Source: Modestobacter muralis
GTDB lineage: Bacteria > Actinomycetota > Actinomycetes > Mycobacteriales > Geodermatophilaceae
Assembly (NCBI RefSeq): GCF_010682105.1
Contig: NZ_JAAGWH010000013.1
Span: 186,001-250,000, forward strand
DNA length: 64,000 nt
Direction: 5' to 3'
A model generated the notes under the pieces. That model saw only the letters and a program-made list of their open reading frames with translations. It searched no databases and was not told the origin of the DNA. This document shows positions 27,325 to 35,783 of the stretch, in pieces. The stretch's first letter is position 1. Every line of letters starts with the position of its first letter. Both the position numbers and the translations under genes were made by a program.

Positions 27325-28139
27325 CCGCACTCGACACCCCTGGTACCGCGCAGGTGCGCCTCGCCGCGGACCGCGTCCGGCTGGCCTACGGCGACAAGGT
27401 CGTCGTCGACGACCTGGACCTGCAGCTGACCGACGGGTCGTTCACCGCGATCGTCGGCCCCAACGGCTGCGGCAAGTCCACGCTGCTGCGGGCGCTGGGC
27501 CGGCTGCTGCGCCCGACCGGGGGCAGCGTGCTGCTCGACGGCCGGGCGATCACCTCCCGGTCCACCCGGGAGGTGGCCAAGGTGCTCGGCATGCTGCCGC
27601 AGACCCCGCTGGCGCCCGAGGGGCTCACCGTCGCCGACCTGGTCGCCCGCGGCCGGCACCCGCACCAGAGCTGGCTGCAGCAGTGGTCCAGCGACGACGA
27701 GGCCGTGGTCACCGAGGCGCTCACCTGGACCGACATGGCCGACCTCGCCGACGCCCCGGTCGACGCGCTGTCGGGTGGGCAGCGGCAGCGGGCGTGGATC
27801 TCGATGGCGCTGGCCCAGGGCACCGACCTGCTGCTGCTCGACGAGCCCACCACCTACCTCGACCTCGCCCACCAGGTCGACGTCCTGGAGCTCATCGCCC
27901 GGCTGCACACCGAGCGCGGCCGCACGGTCGCCGTCGTCCTGCACGACCTGAACCTGGCCGCCCGGTACGCGCAGCGACTGGTGGCGATGAAGGACGGCGT
28001 CCTGGTCGCCTCCGGGACGCCCGAGGAGGTGCTCACGGAGCAGTTGCTGGCCGAGGTATTCGAGCTGGAGGCCCGCGTCGTCCCCGACCCGGTCACCGGC
28101 ACCCCGATGGTGATCCCGGTGCGCCGCCTCCGCCGCTGA
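27321..28139 (+). CDS. Iron-siderophore ABC transporter ATP-binding protein (FepC-like)
   Basis: The 272-residue ATPase has Walker [11 protein letters not shown], signature [11 protein letters not shown], Walker [14 protein letters not shown] and the switch His in VVLHDLN. These features, including TTYLDLAHQ, are typical of FepC/FecE ferric-siderophore importers. It completes the importer. No periplasmic substrate-binding lipoprotein is encoded here, so that component must be elsewhere in the genome. Confidence 0.94.
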   Translation: MTALDTPGTAQVRLAADRVRLAYGDKVVVDDLDLQLTDGSFTAIVGPNGCGKSTLLRALGRLLRPTGGSVLLDGRAITSRSTREVAKVLGMLPQTPLAPEGLTVADLVARGRHPHQSWLQQWSSDDEAVVTEALTWTDMADLADAPVDALSGGQRQRAWISMALAQGTDLLLLDEPTTYLDLAHQVDVLELIARLHTERGRTVAVVLHDLNLAARYAQRLVAMKDGVLVASGTPEEVLTEQLLAEVFELEARVVPDPVTGTPMVIPVRRLRR

Positions 28140-28148
28140 CGAGGCGCC

Positions 28149-28167
28149 GGGGCGTGGACGACGCCCC
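28149..28167 (+). terminator. Short hairpin after the ABC operon
   Basis: GGGGCGT and ACGCCCC form a 7-bp stem with a 5-base loop ten bases after the ATPase stop. It is a modest terminator candidate. Confidence 0.45.
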
Positions 28168-28250
28168 CACCGGACCCCGTGACCGGGAGTGACCGACACC
28201 GCGCACCCCGCTGCCCCGTCGGGGCCCGGCGCAGGACACACTGGACGGTG

Positions 28251-29174
28251 ATGGACGTGCTCTCCGAAGGACCGGTCACTGACGCGCTCTACTGGGTGCG
28301 GGGGCCCGGCCTGCACGCCCTGCTGATCGTCCTGGGCGCGGTCCTGCTGGCCCGGCTGGTGAGCTGGGCGGGCAAGCGGATCACCGACCGGATCGACGCC
28401 GCCGCGACCGGATCGGACGCCCTGGTGCGGTCCGAGGCCGCCAAGCACCGGCACTCGCTGACCCAGGTGCTGACCTGGGCGGCGATCGTGCTGATCTGGT
28501 CGATCGCGATCTTCTTCGTCCTCGAGACGCTCGGGGTGCCGGTGACCGGTCTGGTCGCGCCGGCCACCGTGCTCGGCGTGGGCCTGGGTTTCGGCGCGCA
28601 GCGGATCGTCGGCGACGTGCTGGCCGGCTTCTTCCTGATCACCGAGCGGCAGTACGGCTTCGGCGATGTGGTCGCCATCCAGGTGGTCGGCGGCGGCGAC
28701 CCGGCCGAGGGCACCGTCGAGGACGTCAACCTGCGGATCACCCGGTTGCGCTCGGTGAACGGCGAGGTCGTGATCGTCCCCAACGGGCAGATCGTGAAGG
28801 TCGTCAACCTCTCCCGCGACTGGGCCCGCGCCGTGGTCGACGTCCCGGTGCCGTCCTCGGCCGACGTCAACCGCGTGCAGCAGGTGCTGCGCGAGGTGGG
28901 CGAGCGCGCCTTCGCCGACCCCCGGCTGCACCGGCTGCTGCTGGACGCCCCGAGCGTGATGGGCGTGGAGAGCCTGGCCCTGGACGAGGTCAACCTGCGG
29001 ATCGTGGCCCGCACCCTGCCCGGCAAGCAGTTCGAGGTCGGCCGTGACCTGCGCGCCCGGGTGGCGCTGGCCCTGTCCCGGGAAGGCGTCTCCCTGCGGG
29101 CCACCGCGCAGGAGGACGACGTCCGCGACGAGGCGCTGGCCGAGGACCGGGCCCGCAGCGGGGGTGCCGCGTGA
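28251..29174 (+). CDS. MscS-type mechanosensitive ion channel
   Basis: The 307-residue protein (from ATG 28251) has two to three N-terminal transmembrane helices. The pore-lining helix and beta domain follow: LVAPATVLGVGLGFGAQRIVGDVLAGFF, given here as the segment near residues 100-127, then GFGDVV, GTVEDVNLRITRLRS and VVIVPNGQIVKVVNLSRDW. These are the MscS family hallmarks. It releases solutes on hypo-osmotic shock. The frame is open to 28179 but homology starts after 28251; GTG 28248 is also possible. It is coupled to the next gene by GTGA. Confidence 0.9.
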   Translation: MDVLSEGPVTDALYWVRGPGLHALLIVLGAVLLARLVSWAGKRITDRIDAAATGSDALVRSEAAKHRHSLTQVLTWAAIVLIWSIAIFFVLETLGVPVTGLVAPATVLGVGLGFGAQRIVGDVLAGFFLITERQYGFGDVVAIQVVGGGDPAEGTVEDVNLRITRLRSVNGEVVIVPNGQIVKVVNLSRDWARAVVDVPVPSSADVNRVQQVLREVGERAFADPRLHRLLLDAPSVMGVESLALDEVNLRIVARTLPGKQFEVGRDLRARVALALSREGVSLRATAQEDDVRDEALAEDRARSGGAA

Positions 29175-29731
29175 CCCGCCCGGCCGACGACCGGCCCACC
29201 ACCGTGCTCCCGCAGCAGACGGTCGAGCAGCCCTCGGTGACCACCTCGCCGGCGACCCGCCGGAGCTACACGTGGCACCGCCGGATCCCGGCGCGGATCG
29301 GCCGCGCGCGCACCTCGACGGTGGTCATCGGTGCGCTGTTCGTGCTGCTGGGCGGGCTGAACGTCGTGCTGCCCACCGACCCCTACGTCACCGTGCCCAC
29401 CGAGTACGGCGACGTCCGGGTGCGCTCCTCCCAGCTGGCCCGCACCCCTGCCCCGACGTCCACGCCGGCCTCCGAGGCGCCGTCCCTACCGGCCACGACG
29501 GAGGCGCCGGAGACCACCGCGACCACCAGCGCCCCGGGCACGACGCCCGGCGAGGACAGGGAGACGCCGTCCCCGTCGTCGACGCGCAGCAGCGTGACGG
29601 AGGACGAGGAGACGACCGCGCCGACGACGTCCGCGGAGCCGACCTCCAGCAGCCGGTCGACCGCGAGCAGCGAGCCCTCGCAGACGGCGGGGACGGCCAC
29701 CCCCACGGGCACCGCCGACCCGACCGGCTGA
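29171..29731 (+). CDS. Single-pass membrane protein with Ser/Thr/Pro-rich tail
   Basis: This 186-residue product has a cytosolic N-terminus of about 50 residues, one transmembrane helix (TVVIGALFVLLGGLNVVL) and a short conserved-looking segment (DPYVTVPTEYGDVRVRSSQL). A tail of about 95 residues made almost entirely of Thr, Ser, Pro, Ala and Glu follows; it is probably disordered, outside the cell, and could be O-glycosylated. No family is recognised. It overlaps the MscS stop (29171-29174), so it may modify or accompany that channel. Confidence 0.7.
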   Translation: MTRPADDRPTTVLPQQTVEQPSVTTSPATRRSYTWHRRIPARIGRARTSTVVIGALFVLLGGLNVVLPTDPYVTVPTEYGDVRVRSSQLARTPAPTSTPASEAPSLPATTEAPETTATTSAPGTTPGEDRETPSPSSTRSSVTEDEETTAPTTSAEPTSSSRSTASSEPSQTAGTATPTGTADPTG

Positions 29732-29735
29732 GCGC

Positions 29736-30764
29736 TCAGAACGAGGTGACGACCGCGATCCCGGGTTCCCGGCCGATCGCGGCCAGCGCCGCCCCGGCGT
29801 CGTCGAGGGCGAGCTGCTGGGTGACCAGGCGCTCGGGGTGCAGCCGGCCGGCGGCGATCAGCGAGAGCATCGCGGGGTAGTCGGCGGCGGCCATGCCGTG
29901 GCTGCCCAGGACGGCGAGCTCGCCGGCGATCACCAGCTCCATCGGCACCTCGGGGCGGCCCAGCGCTGGGGGCAGCAGGCCGACCTGCACGTGGCGACCG
30001 CGGCGGCGCAGGCTGCGGATGGAGTTCAGACAGGTCACCGCGGCGCCCAGGGCGTCGATCGAGACGTGCGCCCCGCCCCCGGTCAGCTCCGCGACGGCGG
30101 CCGGCACGTCCACGGACCCGGACACCACGTGCTCGGCACCGGACCGGCGGGCCAGCTCCAGCGCGCCGGGCGCCACGTCGACCGCGACCACCCGCGCCCC
30201 CGCGGCGACCGCGACCTGGACGGCGGACAGCCCCACGCCGCCGCAGCCGTGCACCGCCACCCACTCCCCCGGCCGCACCCGGCCGACGCCGGTCACGGCG
30301 CGGAAGGCGGTGGCGAACCGGCAGCCGAGGCTCGCGGCGGTGGCGAAGCCCATGCCCTCGGGCAGCGCGACGAGGTTGACGTCGGCGGCCTCCAGAGCCA
30401 CGAACCGCGCCAGCGAGCCCCAGTGGGTGAACCCGGGCTGCGTCTGGCTCTCGCACACCTGGCCGGCGCCCTCCCGGCAGGGCGCGCAGTGCCCGCACGC
30501 GCAGACGAAGGGCACGGTCACCCGGTCCCCGACCGACCAGTTCCGCACCCGGTCCCCGACGGCGGCGACGGTGCCGGCGAGCTCGTGGCCGGGCACGTGC
30601 GGCAGGACGACGTCGGGGTCGTGACCGAGCCAGCCGTGCCAGTCGCTGCGGCAGATCCCGCTGGCTCCGACCTCGACGACCACGCCGTCCCGGGACGGCG
30701 TGGGGTCGGGCACCGCCCGGACGCCGAGCGGACCACCGAACTCCTCGAACACGAGCGCGCGCAC
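29736..30764 (-). CDS. Zinc-dependent alcohol dehydrogenase (MDR family)
   Basis: The 342-residue enzyme has GICRSDWHGW (catalytic Zn), PGHELAGTVAAVG, CACGHCAPCREGAGQVC (structural Zn cysteines) and VHGCGGVGLSAVQ (cofactor binding). This arrangement resembles bacterial zinc alcohol dehydrogenases of the AdhP/threonine-dehydrogenase type. GTG 30764 begins right at the conserved N-terminus. It is divergent from the PLP lyase gene across 51 bases. The substrate is unknown. Confidence 0.88.
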   Translation of the reverse strand: MRALVFEEFGGPLGVRAVPDPTPSRDGVVVEVGASGICRSDWHGWLGHDPDVVLPHVPGHELAGTVAAVGDRVRNWSVGDRVTVPFVCACGHCAPCREGAGQVCESQTQPGFTHWGSLARFVALEAADVNLVALPEGMGFATAASLGCRFATAFRAVTGVGRVRPGEWVAVHGCGGVGLSAVQVAVAAGARVVAVDVAPGALELARRSGAEHVVSGSVDVPAAVAELTGGGAHVSIDALGAAVTCLNSIRSLRRRGRHVQVGLLPPALGRPEVPMELVIAGELAVLGSHGMAAADYPAMLSLIAAGRLHPERLVTQQLALDDAGAALAAIGREPGIAVVTSF

Positions 30765-30815
30765 GGGCCAGAGCCTGCCACCGGCCCGACCGGGCGACCC
30801 CGGCAGACTGACGCC

Positions 30816-31895
30816 GTGGACGACCTCACCGCTCTCCGGCAGTCCTGCGACCGCGCGCTGGCCGGGCACGGCCCCCAGACCGCCGCCGACCTGCTGGCCA
30901 CCGTGCCCGGCGACACGGCGGTCGACCGGTACGGCGCCGGCGGGGTGGTGGCCGAGCTGGAGACCGAGGTAGCCGGGCTGCTCGGGCAGCCCGCGGCGGT
31001 GTACCTGCCCAGCGGCACGATGGCCCAGCAGGCCGTGCTGCGGGTGCACGCCGGTCGGCGCGCACGGCAGACCGTCGTCTTCCACCCGCAGTGCCACCTG
31101 GAGGTGCACGAGGGGCGCGCGCTGGAGCGGCTGCACGGGCTGCTGGGCCGCCCGGCCGGGCACCGCGACCGGCTGCTCACCCTCGCCGACCTGGAGGCCG
31201 TGGCCGAGCCGCCGGCCGCGCTGCTGCTCGAGCTGCCCCAGCGCGACCTCGGCGGCCGACTGCCGGCCTGGGACGACCTGGTCGCGCAGACCGACTGGGC
31301 CCGCGGCCGCGGTGCCGCGGTGCACCTGGACGGCGCCCGTCTCTGGGAGGCCGCCGCCGGGTACGGCCGCCCGCCGGGCGAGGTCGCGGCGCTGTTCGAC
31401 ACCACCTACGTCAGCTTCTACAAGGGCATCGGCGCGCTGGCCGGGTGCTGCCTGGCCGGGCCGGCCGACGTCGTCGCCGAGGTGCGCGAGTGGCGCGGCC
31501 GGATGGGCGGCACGCTGTTCGGCATGTGGCCCGGCGCGGCCTCGGCGCTGACCTGCCTGCGCCGCCGACTGCCGCTGTTCCCCGGCTACCTGGAGCGCGC
31601 CCGCGAGATCGCCGCCGCGGTGCACGACCTGCCCGGCGTCGCCGTCGTGCCCGACCCGCCGCAGACGCCGATGCTGCACCTGCTGCTGCGCACCACCCCG
31701 GAGCAGTTCACCGCCGCCGCCCGCGGCCTCGCCGAGCGGGGCCTGTGGACCTGGGAGCGGGCGATGCCCACTGCCGACCCGGCCGTGCAGCGCGTCGAGC
31801 TCTCGATCGGCGACGCGACCATGGCGCTGACGGTGGACGAGGTCCGGGGCGCCGTCGCCGCGCTGGCGGGCAGCTCAGCGGCGGTGGCCGGCTAG
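30816..31895 (+). CDS. PLP-dependent threonine aldolase / beta-eliminating lyase family protein
   Basis: The 359-residue fold-type I PLP enzyme has YLPSGTMAQQAVLRVHAG (phosphate-binding region), HLDGARLWEAA with Asp172 for the pyridine nitrogen, and TTYVSFYKGIGALAG with Lys203 as the Schiff-base lysine. These match the low-specificity threonine aldolase family, which splits threonine or allo-threonine to glycine and acetaldehyde. It is divergent from an alcohol dehydrogenase that could in principle act on such an aldehyde, though this link is speculative. Confidence 0.88.
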   Translation: MDDLTALRQSCDRALAGHGPQTAADLLATVPGDTAVDRYGAGGVVAELETEVAGLLGQPAAVYLPSGTMAQQAVLRVHAGRRARQTVVFHPQCHLEVHEGRALERLHGLLGRPAGHRDRLLTLADLEAVAEPPAALLLELPQRDLGGRLPAWDDLVAQTDWARGRGAAVHLDGARLWEAAAGYGRPPGEVAALFDTTYVSFYKGIGALAGCCLAGPADVVAEVREWRGRMGGTLFGMWPGAASALTCLRRRLPLFPGYLERAREIAAAVHDLPGVAVVPDPPQTPMLHLLLRTTPEQFTAAARGLAERGLWTWERAMPTADPAVQRVELSIGDATMALTVDEVRGAVAALAGSSAAVAG

Positions 31896-32085
31896 CGCGC
31901 CAGCAGGACGGCCCAGCTGTTGCGTGCCGCAAGCGTCCCGGCGGTCAGGCGTCGCATGGCAGACGTCGAGGGCGTCGCATACCGTCAACCGCACGCGGTG
32001 CTCCATCCAGACGTAGCGCGGTCCCCCGTCGTCGCCGGTAGTCGGCACCAGCCCGGAGCAGCCCGGGACCCAGTAGAGAGACCAG

Positions 32086-33192
32086 ATGACCGCAACGACT
32101 CTGGAGGGCTCCACGCCTCCCCCCGCCCGGGAGCCCCGTCCCGAGCGCGCCCGTGACCGTCAGGTGAGCGTCTACGCCGAGCTCTCGCAGCAGGTGAAGG
32201 ACGCCGGGCTGCTCGACCGCCGGAGCCGGTGGTACGTGGTCATGATCGCGCTGACCGCGCTGGCCTTCATCGCCACCTGGGCCGGGATCGTCGCCCTCGG
32301 CGACTCGTGGTGGCAGCTGGGCATGGCCGTCGTGCTGTCCCTGGTGCTCACCCAGTTCGCCTTCTTCGGCCACGACACCGCCCACCGGCAGGCCTTCGGG
32401 TCGCACGCGGTGAACGAGTGGTCGGCCCGGGTGCTCTCCTGCGGGATCACCGGCATCGGCTACGGCTGGTGGATGCAGAAGCACAACCGGCACCACAACG
32501 CGCCCAACCAGATGGGCAAGGACCCGGACATCGTCTCCGAGGTGCTCGCCTTCACCCCCGACGACGCCGCCGAGCGGATGACCGGGCTGCGCGGCTGGTT
32601 CACCCGGCACCAGGGCTGGGCGTTCTTCCCGCTGCTGGGCTTCGAGGGCACCGCGCTGCACGCCAACAGCATCGCCACGCTGGTCCGGGAGAAGACGATG
32701 CCGCGGCGCCGGCTCGAGCTGGCGATCATCGCCGTCCGGCTGGTGGCCTACGTGGTCGCGGTCTTCCTGATCATGCCCCCGCTGCTGGGCGTGGCCTTCA
32801 TCGTCGTCCAGCAGGCCGTGTTCGGTCTGCTGATGGGCGGCTCGTTCGCGCCCAACCACAAGGGCATGCCCATCGTGCCGAAGAACGCCAAGGTCGACTT
32901 CCTCCGTCGCCAGGTGCTCATGTCGCGCAACATCCGCGGCGGCCGGGTCACCGACTTCATGATGGGCGGCCTGAACTACCAGATCGAGCACCACCTCTTC
33001 CCCAGCATGCCGCGGCCGAACCTGAAGAAGGCCCAGCCGCTGGTGCGCGCGCACTGCGCCAAGCACGGGATCAGCTACACCGAGACCTCGCTGGTCGGCT
33101 CCTACCGCGCGGTCGTCCGGTACCTGAACCGCGTCGGCATCGCCGAGCGCGACCCGTTCACCTGCCCGCTGGTGGCCTCGGTCCGCAACTGA
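32086..33192 (+). CDS. Membrane fatty acid desaturase
   Basis: The 368-residue diiron membrane desaturase has the three histidine boxes: HDTAH (96-100), HNRHH (133-137) and QIEHH (299-303). The QxxHH third box is typical of front-end and delta-type acyl desaturases. Two pairs of transmembrane helices lie between the boxes. It inserts a cis double bond into acyl chains for membrane fluidity, using ferredoxin- or flavodoxin-type reductants. The 190 bases upstream show no distinct promoter, only a GAGAG site before the ATG. Confidence 0.92.
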   Translation: MTATTLEGSTPPPAREPRPERARDRQVSVYAELSQQVKDAGLLDRRSRWYVVMIALTALAFIATWAGIVALGDSWWQLGMAVVLSLVLTQFAFFGHDTAHRQAFGSHAVNEWSARVLSCGITGIGYGWWMQKHNRHHNAPNQMGKDPDIVSEVLAFTPDDAAERMTGLRGWFTRHQGWAFFPLLGFEGTALHANSIATLVREKTMPRRRLELAIIAVRLVAYVVAVFLIMPPLLGVAFIVVQQAVFGLLMGGSFAPNHKGMPIVPKNAKVDFLRRQVLMSRNIRGGRVTDFMMGGLNYQIEHHLFPSMPRPNLKKAQPLVRAHCAKHGISYTETSLVGSYRAVVRYLNRVGIAERDPFTCPLVASVRN

Positions 33193-33197
33193 CGAAG

Positions 33198-33252
33198 GAC
33201 CCCCTCTCCCCCCACCCTTCGCAGGCTCAGGGCGGGACCCTGAGAGGGGGCC
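33198..33252 (+). repeat. Nested inverted-repeat element after the desaturase gene
   Basis: An outer arm (CCCCCTCTC ... GAGAGGGGG) encloses an inner perfect 7-bp hairpin, CTCAGGG (33226-33232) with CCCTGAG (33238-33244). The arrangement looks like a compact mobile palindromic element or a double terminator. Confidence 0.5.
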
Positions 33253-33261
33253 TGACCGACC

Positions 33262-33291
33262 CGGCCCGGTTCCCTGTGGGGAGCCGGGCCG
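33262..33291. terminator. Bidirectional hairpin terminator
   Basis: A 13-bp stem (one G-U pair) starting CGGCCCGG closes on the 4-base loop TGTG. It sits between the desaturase gene and the convergent sigma-like gene, whose stop begins seven bases later. Confidence 0.78.
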
Positions 33292-33297
33292 TCGTCG

Positions 33298-33975
33298 TCA
33301 GCGGGTGGTCAGCACGACCAGGACGACGACGAGGACGAAGAACGCGGCGACCGTGGCGAGCGCGGCCCAGTGCCGGCGGCGGGTGGTGACGCCGTCGAGC
33401 ACGCCGACGAGGAGGTCCTCGGGCACGGTCGTCGTCCGCGCGGCGAACGCGGCCCGCAGCGCCGCCTCCACCCCGGCCGCCGGACGGTCGTCGGGCGGCA
33501 GCAGCTCCTCGAGCCGGCCCAGGGCGCGCAGGGTGTCCGGGGCGACCGACCCCTCCGGGACGCCGAGCAGCCCGGCCGTCTCGTGCACCGAGAAGCCCTC
33601 ACCCAGGCGCAGGACCAGCAGCGCCCGCAGCTGAGCAGGCAACCGCCCCAGCGCCGTCGTCAGCGCGTCGCGCACCGGCGGGGCCGGGACCGGCACCAGC
33701 GAGACGCCGCGCAGCAGCGGGGTGGCCGCCACCGCCTCGCGCAGCTGGGTGCGCCGGTGCCAGCGGGGGTGCTCGGCCAGCAGCTCCGCGCGGGCGGCGG
33801 ACGCCCGGTCGGCGGCGGGCAGCTCGCCCCAGCGCCGGTGGACGGCGCCCAGCGCGGCCGACGCCAGCTCCGCGCCTTCGGTCCGGTCACCGGTGAGCAG
33901 GTACGCCGTGCGCAGCAGCGCCGGCGCCTGCTCGGCCACGAAGGCCGCGAACGCGCTCCTGCCGGCGGTGTCCAT
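33298..33975 (-). CDS. ECF sigma-factor-like protein with C-terminal membrane helix
   Basis: The 225-residue protein has a weak region 2 (FAAFVAEQAPALLRTAYLLTG) and a clearer region 4 helix-turn-helix (LRALLVLRLGEGFSVHETAGLLGVPEG, in which GFSVHETAGLLGVPEG is diagnostic). A linker and a C-terminal transmembrane helix followed by TTR end the chain. Sigma factors with a fused membrane segment are unusual but occur in this actinobacterial group. ATG 33975 follows GGAGG. It may act as a membrane-tethered sigma factor, or it may have lost promoter binding. Confidence 0.7.
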   Translation of the reverse strand: MDTAGRSAFAAFVAEQAPALLRTAYLLTGDRTEGAELASAALGAVHRRWGELPAADRASAARAELLAEHPRWHRRTQLREAVAATPLLRGVSLVPVPAPPVRDALTTALGRLPAQLRALLVLRLGEGFSVHETAGLLGVPEGSVAPDTLRALGRLEELLPPDDRPAAGVEAALRAAFAARTTTVPEDLLVGVLDGVTTRRRHWAALATVAAFFVLVVVLVVLTTR

Positions 33976-34035
33976 GCTGCCTCCTCCCGCCGTCCTGGGC
34001 ACCCATCGTCACCCACGCGGCCGGCGGGGCGGTCG

Positions 34036-34524
34036 TCAGCTCCCGGCAGCAGGCTCCGGCCAGCCGGCCAGGTGCCCGATCCAGGCCAGCGCCAGCCAGG
34101 CGCCGGTCAGCGACCCGGTGACCTCGCCGTCGGTCAGGTCCAGCCGCCAGGGCGAGGTCGACTCCCTCGGCCGGCGCGATCCGCTCCCGGGCACCGCGCG
34201 CACCACCTGCCAGGTCGCGACCGGCAGCTGCCGTGCGGGCCGTCCGGGCCCGGTGACCCAGACCGCCTCCCGGGTGGCCTCCACCGGCTCGGCCGGCGCC
34301 CCGTCGGGCCAGCGGAGCTCCAGGACACCGAGGCCCAGGTAGTCGGCCGGGTCGGCGGGCACCGACCAGCTCGCCGGACGGGCACCGAGCGCGGCGTCGG
34401 CGCCGAGGGTCATGACCGCGGAGACCGCGTGGAACACCCCGCCCAGCACCCGGCCGACGCGGGCCTCGGGTGGTGGGTCCTGCACGGTCCAGTCGACCAA
34501 CCGGCGCAGCTGCGCGTCGCTCAT
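34036..34524 (-). CDS. Hypothetical protein in a two-gene unit
   Basis: The 162-residue protein begins MSDAQLRRLVDWTVQDPPPE. It is mostly soluble, with Trp-rich strands (YLGLGVLELRWPDG, STSPWRLDLTDGEV). No motif identifies it. Its ATG overlaps the stop of the small membrane-protein gene upstream (ATGA at 34521-34524), so the two probably work together. Codon use matches the neighbours, supporting a real gene. Confidence 0.65.
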   Translation of the reverse strand: MSDAQLRRLVDWTVQDPPPEARVGRVLGGVFHAVSAVMTLGADAALGARPASWSVPADPADYLGLGVLELRWPDGAPAEPVEATREAVWVTGPGRPARQLPVATWQVVRAVPGSGSRRPRESTSPWRLDLTDGEVTGSLTGAWLALAWIGHLAGWPEPAAGS

Positions 34525-34841
34525 CGGGTCAGCGTGCCGAACGGGACCGCGCCCCTCCTGCGCGCCACGACCACGGAGGCGGTCGCGGCCACCACAGCGG
34601 CGAGCAGCCACTCGACGCCTGCCAGCCAGGAGCCCTGGTCGCCCGTGGCGTCCACCCGGTCCATGTCCACCAGCAGCGCCCGGACCCAGCCGACGACCAG
34701 CGCCACCGCGACCAGCCAGAGACCGACGGCGGCCAGCGAGCGGTGGAGCGCGTCGACCAGGACGATCGGCGGGACGACCAGGACGGTGAGCGGCACCGCC
34801 CAGACAGCGACCAACAGCAACAGGGCCAGCACCATGTCCAC
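34521..34841 (-). CDS. Small membrane protein
   Basis: This 106-residue product has three predicted transmembrane segments (LALLLLVAVWAVPLTVLVV, LVAVALVVGWV and LLAAVVAATASVVVA) and a short basic C-terminus. I do not recognise a family. It is coupled to the downstream soluble hypothetical gene by an ATGA overlap, which argues that both are expressed. Confidence 0.65.
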   Translation of the reverse strand: MDMVLALLLLVAVWAVPLTVLVVPPIVLVDALHRSLAAVGLWLVAVALVVGWVRALLVDMDRVDATGDQGSWLAGVEWLLAAVVAATASVVVARRRGAVPFGTLTR

Positions 34842-34892
34842 CTCGGCAGTCTGCCCGAGCCACCGCGCCCGGAGGGGCGTGATCGGGACGGA

Positions 34893-35783
34893 TCAGAGCG
34901 AGATCTCGGCGATGATGTGCGGGATCTGCGGCGGCAGCTCGCGGGCCAGGAAGCCCAGCCGGCCGACCGACGCCGCCAGCCGCTCCCCGGCCCGCCCGTG
35001 CAGGTAGGACGCCCAGACGGCGGCCTGGGCCGGCTCGGCCCCGCGGGCCAGCAGCCCGGCGACCACCCCCGCGCGCACGTCGCCGGACCCGGAGACGCCG
35101 AGCCCGGCGCCCCCGCTCTGGTCCTGCCACAGCCGGCCGTCGGGGTCGGCGACCCAGCTGGTCGCCCCGCCCAGCCCGACCACGGCGTGCGCCAGCTCGG
35201 CGAGCCGGCGGGCCGCCCCGGCCGGGTCCTCGTCCAGCTCGTCGGCGTCGGTGTGCAGGGCGATGGCCAGCTCGGTCGGGTTCGGGGTGAGCACGACGCG
35301 GCCCTCGAGCCGGTGCAGGCAGCTGGGGTCGGCGGTGACGGCGGCCAGCCCGAGCGCGTCCAGCACGACCGGACAGCCCAGCTCGGGCAGCAGCTGCTCG
35401 ACGAACTGCCGGGTCTGCGGCTCGTCGGCCATCCCGGGCCCGATGAGCACCGCGGACGCCGACCGGGCCAGGTCCAGCACCAGCTCCGCCGCGTCGCCGC
35501 GGATGGCGCCCTCCTCGGTGGAGGGCACGCCGCGCACCAGCGCCTCTGGCAGGGCGATGGAGATGTGCGGGGCGACCTTCGACGGGACGACGACCTGCAG
35601 CTTCCCGGCCCCGGACCGCAGCGCCGCCTCGGCCGCCAGCGTCACCGCCCCGAGGGTCTCGGTGCTGCCGCCGATGACGAGGATCGAGCCACGGGACTCC
35701 TTGCCGCCGGTCGGTTCGGGCAGCTGCCAGCCCCGGAGCACCGGGGGCGTGACCAGCGTGGCGTCAGGCTGGGGACGGGACAT
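34893..35783 (-). CDS. nnrD: ADP-dependent NAD(P)H-hydrate dehydratase
   Basis: The 296-residue protein matches the YjeF C-terminal/NnrD ribokinase-like domain. Motifs are SILVIGGSTETLGAV, AVLIGPGMADE, VLDALGLAAV, VVLTPNPTELA and GLGVSGSGDVRAG, the last being the catalytic GxGD loop. It repairs the damaged cofactors NADHX and NADPHX, normally together with an NnrE epimerase, which is not encoded beside it here. The gene overlaps the histidine phosphatase gene by 20 bases. Confidence 0.93.
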   Translation of the reverse strand: MSRPQPDATLVTPPVLRGWQLPEPTGGKESRGSILVIGGSTETLGAVTLAAEAALRSGAGKLQVVVPSKVAPHISIALPEALVRGVPSTEEGAIRGDAAELVLDLARSASAVLIGPGMADEPQTRQFVEQLLPELGCPVVLDALGLAAVTADPSCLHRLEGRVVLTPNPTELAIALHTDADELDEDPAGAARRLAELAHAVVGLGGATSWVADPDGRLWQDQSGGAGLGVSGSGDVRAGVVAGLLARGAEPAQAAVWASYLHGRAGERLAASVGRLGFLARELPPQIPHIIAEISL

